NCBI GenBank assembly: GCA_947630775.1
Contig: CANRIY010000115.1
Span: 1-5,236 of the forward strand
Direction: 5' to 3'
DNA from: an uncultured Clostridia bacterium
Lineage (GTDB): Bacteria; Bacillota; Clostridia; Christensenellales; Borkfalkiaceae
Length of the DNA stretch: 5,236 nt
Each line of letters begins with the position of its first letter. Positions within the stretch are counted from its first letter, which is position 1. Under the pieces are notes generated by a model. It did no database searches. It saw nothing but the letters and a program-made list of their open reading frames with translations, and was not told the origin of the DNA. Position numbers and translations under genes: made by a program. Shown here in pieces: positions 3,997 through 5,236 of this stretch.

Positions 3997-4821
3997 CTAT
4001 CCCCGAAAGTTCGCTTCCAGCCATTTGGCGACGCCGTCCTCTTCACTGTAGCCGATGACCCCCGTCGCCTTTTCTTTCAGCCAGCTGTCCGCATTCATGA
4101 CGGCATATTTTTCGTCACAGACATCGAACATATCGGAGTCGTTGGACGTGTCGCCGAAACAGACGACCCTGTCGGATCCGAGGTGCTCCTTCAAAAAACG
4201 GACGCCGTTCGCCTTGGTCGCCTCGCGCGGGGAGATCTCCATCCAGAAATCGTTTTGATAGACTTCGGGATGAAAGATACAGATGAAGCGCGGGTCGTAT
4301 TTGAGAATGTCCCACGCCTTTTCAAGCTGTTCCCGCGGGCAAATACACTTGAAATAAAAGATATATCCGCCGAGAAGTTCCTCTTCGGTTGAGACGGGGT
4401 CGATACGGGCATCCCCCCTGCGGCGGTACAGATAACGCCCGATCCCGGGATTTTCCTTCCCCATCTCATAGGCGATGCGCTCGCGCCCGGCGCACCGTGC
4501 GCCGAACACAAAGGGCGGGATCCCAAACTCTTTGAGCACGGAAAAGACGTAGCGCTTCTCCTCTTCCGTAAAGAGCACGGAGCGGAGCGTCTCGCCCGTC
4601 GTATAATCATAGATGAGCCCGCCGTTATAGAGCACAACGGGCGTGCGGATCTTTAAGCCTTCCACCGAGCGCTTGGCGCTGAGTGCTGAACGCGCCGTCG
4701 CAAACGTAAAAGACATGCCCTCATCGATCAAGGCATTGAGTTTTTCACGGCTGTAAAGCGATACGCGCTCTTCCTTTGTGAGCAGGGTTCCGTCGAGGTC
4801 CGTAACATAGAGCGTTTTCAT
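3997..4821 (-). CDS. HAD superfamily phosphatase, Cof-type (HAD-IIB)
   Basis: All four HAD motifs are present in the 274-residue protein. Motif I is DLDGTLL with nucleophile D8 and acid/base D10; motif II is T42 in FTFATARS; motif III is K203 in REATKANGV; motif IV is GDTSNDSDMF with D224 and D228. The long insert between motifs II and III (about 85-190) is the C2 cap that sets substrate choice in the Cof/YbiV/YidA group. Members dephosphorylate sugar phosphates, flavin or pyridoxal phosphate and similar small molecules in the cytoplasm; the substrate cannot be told from sequence. The cap holds a cysteine-rich strand (C159, C161, C181). ATG 4821 follows a GGGAGGGGG site (4829-4837) at seven bases. 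Length is typical of the family. The stop is flush against that of the convergent membrane-protein gene. Confidence 0.94.
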   Translation of the reverse strand: MKTLYVTDLDGTLLTKEERVSLYSREKLNALIDEGMSFTFATARSALSAKRSVEGLKIRTPVVLYNGGLIYDYTTGETLRSVLFTEEEKRYVFSVLKEFGIPPFVFGARCAGRERIAYEMGKENPGIGRYLYRRRGDARIDPVSTEEELLGGYIFYFKCICPREQLEKAWDILKYDPRFICIFHPEVYQNDFWMEISPREATKANGVRFLKEHLGSDRVVCFGDTSNDSDMFDVCDEKYAVMNADSWLKEKATGVIGYSEEDGVAKWLEANFRG

Positions 4822-4873
4822 GCAAGATCCCCCTCCCGATCCTTTCTGATTCCATTATATCTCGGATAAGAAA

Positions 4874-4902
4874 ATTATAACACAAGCGGGATAGGAATGC
4901 AA
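4874..4902 (-). promoter_or_regulatory. Promoter of the HAD phosphatase gene
   Basis: On the minus strand TTGCAT (4897-4902) and TATAAT (4874-4879) are 17 bases apart, close to consensus. A second perfect TATAAT lies closer to the gene at 4854-4859, without a clear -35 of its own. With the first box, transcription starts near 4867 and the leader is about 45 bases. Confidence 0.75.
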
Positions 4903-4992
4903 GCCGAATTCATCTTCTTGACCGACGGAAAGCGCAAAGATCGAACGAAAAATTTTTTTGTGAAAAATGTTACCAAACCCCTTGAAAAACTG

Positions 4993-5021
4993 TTGACATA
5001 TCTGTGAATCTTTGATAAAAT
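4993..5021 (+). promoter_or_regulatory. Promoter of the tRNA cluster
   Basis: A perfect -35 TTGACA (4993-4998) and TAAAAT (5016-5021) are separated by 17 bases. An A/T-rich tract upstream (4948-4970) could act as an UP element. Transcription would start near 5028, about a dozen bases before the mature tRNA-Gly end. This near-consensus arrangement fits a stable-RNA operon. Confidence 0.88.
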
Positions 5022-5040
5022 AAGCAAGCATTGACCGATT

Positions 5041-5114
5041 GCGGGTGTAGTTCAGTGGTAGAATCCCAGCCTTCCAAGCTGGTCGCGTGGGTTCAATTCC
5101 CATCACCCGCTCCA
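5041..5114 (+). tRNA. tRNA-Gly, anticodon TCC
   Basis: A full cloverleaf can be drawn. The acceptor GCGGGTG (5041-5047) pairs with CACCCGC (5104-5110). The D stem is GTTC with GAAT, including a terminal G:T pair. The anticodon stem CCAGC/GCTGG encloses the loop CTTCCAA with anticodon TCC at 5073-5075, reading GGA and, by wobble, other glycine codons. The T stem GTGGG/CCCAT encloses TTCAATT. Discriminator T5111 is followed by an encoded CCA (5112-5114). Confidence 0.97.
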
Positions 5115-5161
5115 ATTCGTAAGTCTCAGAGATGTGCGAAACTTCGAGGCAAGTCAAATAT

Positions 5162-5236
5162 GCGCCTGTAGCTCAGGTGGATAGAGCAACGGCCTTCTAA
5201 GCCGTGTGTCAGGAGTTCGAGTCTCTTCAGGCGCAC
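5162..5236 (+). tRNA. tRNA-Arg, anticodon TCT (cut at the window edge)
   Basis: The acceptor GCGCCTG (5162-5168) pairs with CAGGCGC (5228-5234), the D stem is GCTC/GAGC, and the anticodon stem ACGGC/GCCGT encloses CTTCTAA with anticodon TCT at 5196-5198, reading AGA and AGG. The T stem AGGAG/CTCTT (one G:T pair) encloses TTCGAGT. The window ends after discriminator A5235 and one C, so whether CCA is encoded is not fully visible. It follows tRNA-Gly after a 47-base spacer and is presumably cotranscribed with it. Confidence 0.96.

Noticed and set aside
3633..4058. Open frame of 141 codons on the plus strand
   Set aside because: It is a different frame over the membrane-protein gene and runs antisense into the HAD gene; its Arg/Pro/Leu-rich product has no family features.
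4855..5157. Possible 100-residue minus-strand protein containing MGIEPTRPAWKAGILPLNYT
   Set aside because: This peptide is the familiar false translation of the antisense strand of a tRNA-Gly gene; here it covers the tRNA-Gly and both flanking promoters.

Overview
The window looks like chromosome of an anaerobic member of the Clostridia (Bacillota), moderately high in GC and probably from an uncultured gut lineage. The evidence is the gene families present (an HPr-like protein, a DUF4364 protein, a four-cysteine TSCPD protein, an iron-sulfur L-serine dehydratase and a Cof-type HAD phosphatase), the strong AGGAGG-type ribosome sites, and the canonical TTGACA/TATAAT promoters. The lineage is inferred from gene content only.

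Layout. Positions 1-682 (minus) hold the 5' part of a gene running off the left edge: an uncharacterised N-terminal domain fused in frame to the start of an ADP-ribose-pyrophosphatase-like NUDIX domain. A divergent promoter region (683-840) separates it from a rightward cluster: an HPr-like protein that lacks the phosphorylatable histidine (841-1068), a hairpin terminator, a DUF4364 winged-helix protein (1145-1669) and a TSCPD protein (1695-1949), closed by a strong intrinsic terminator (1958-1987).

Positions 1988-2423 have no convincing gene. They hold a dense patchwork of GC-rich inverted and direct repeats: a roughly 137-bp MITE-like element with 9-bp terminal inverted repeats, a diverged second copy of its right half, two further hairpins, and a 20-bp perfect palindrome that almost touches the next gene. 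This is the least explained part of the window.

A single-chain L-serine dehydratase (2424-3638, minus) is transcribed away from a small three-helix membrane protein (3700-3996, plus). That gene meets, stop codon against stop codon, a Cof-type HAD phosphatase (3997-4821, minus) which has its own promoter. A near-consensus plus-strand promoter then drives a tRNA cluster: tRNA-Gly(TCC), followed by tRNA-Arg(TCT), which is cut by the right edge.

The genes do not form one pathway. Serine dehydratase supplies pyruvate and ammonia from serine. The HPr-like protein, DUF4364 protein and TSCPD protein look regulatory or accessory, and the HAD and NUDIX proteins look like metabolite or nucleotide housekeeping hydrolases. 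I found no CRISPR array, transposase, phage gene or defence system. The candidates for new biology are the NUDIX fusion, the His-less HPr paralogue and the intergenic repeat patchwork.
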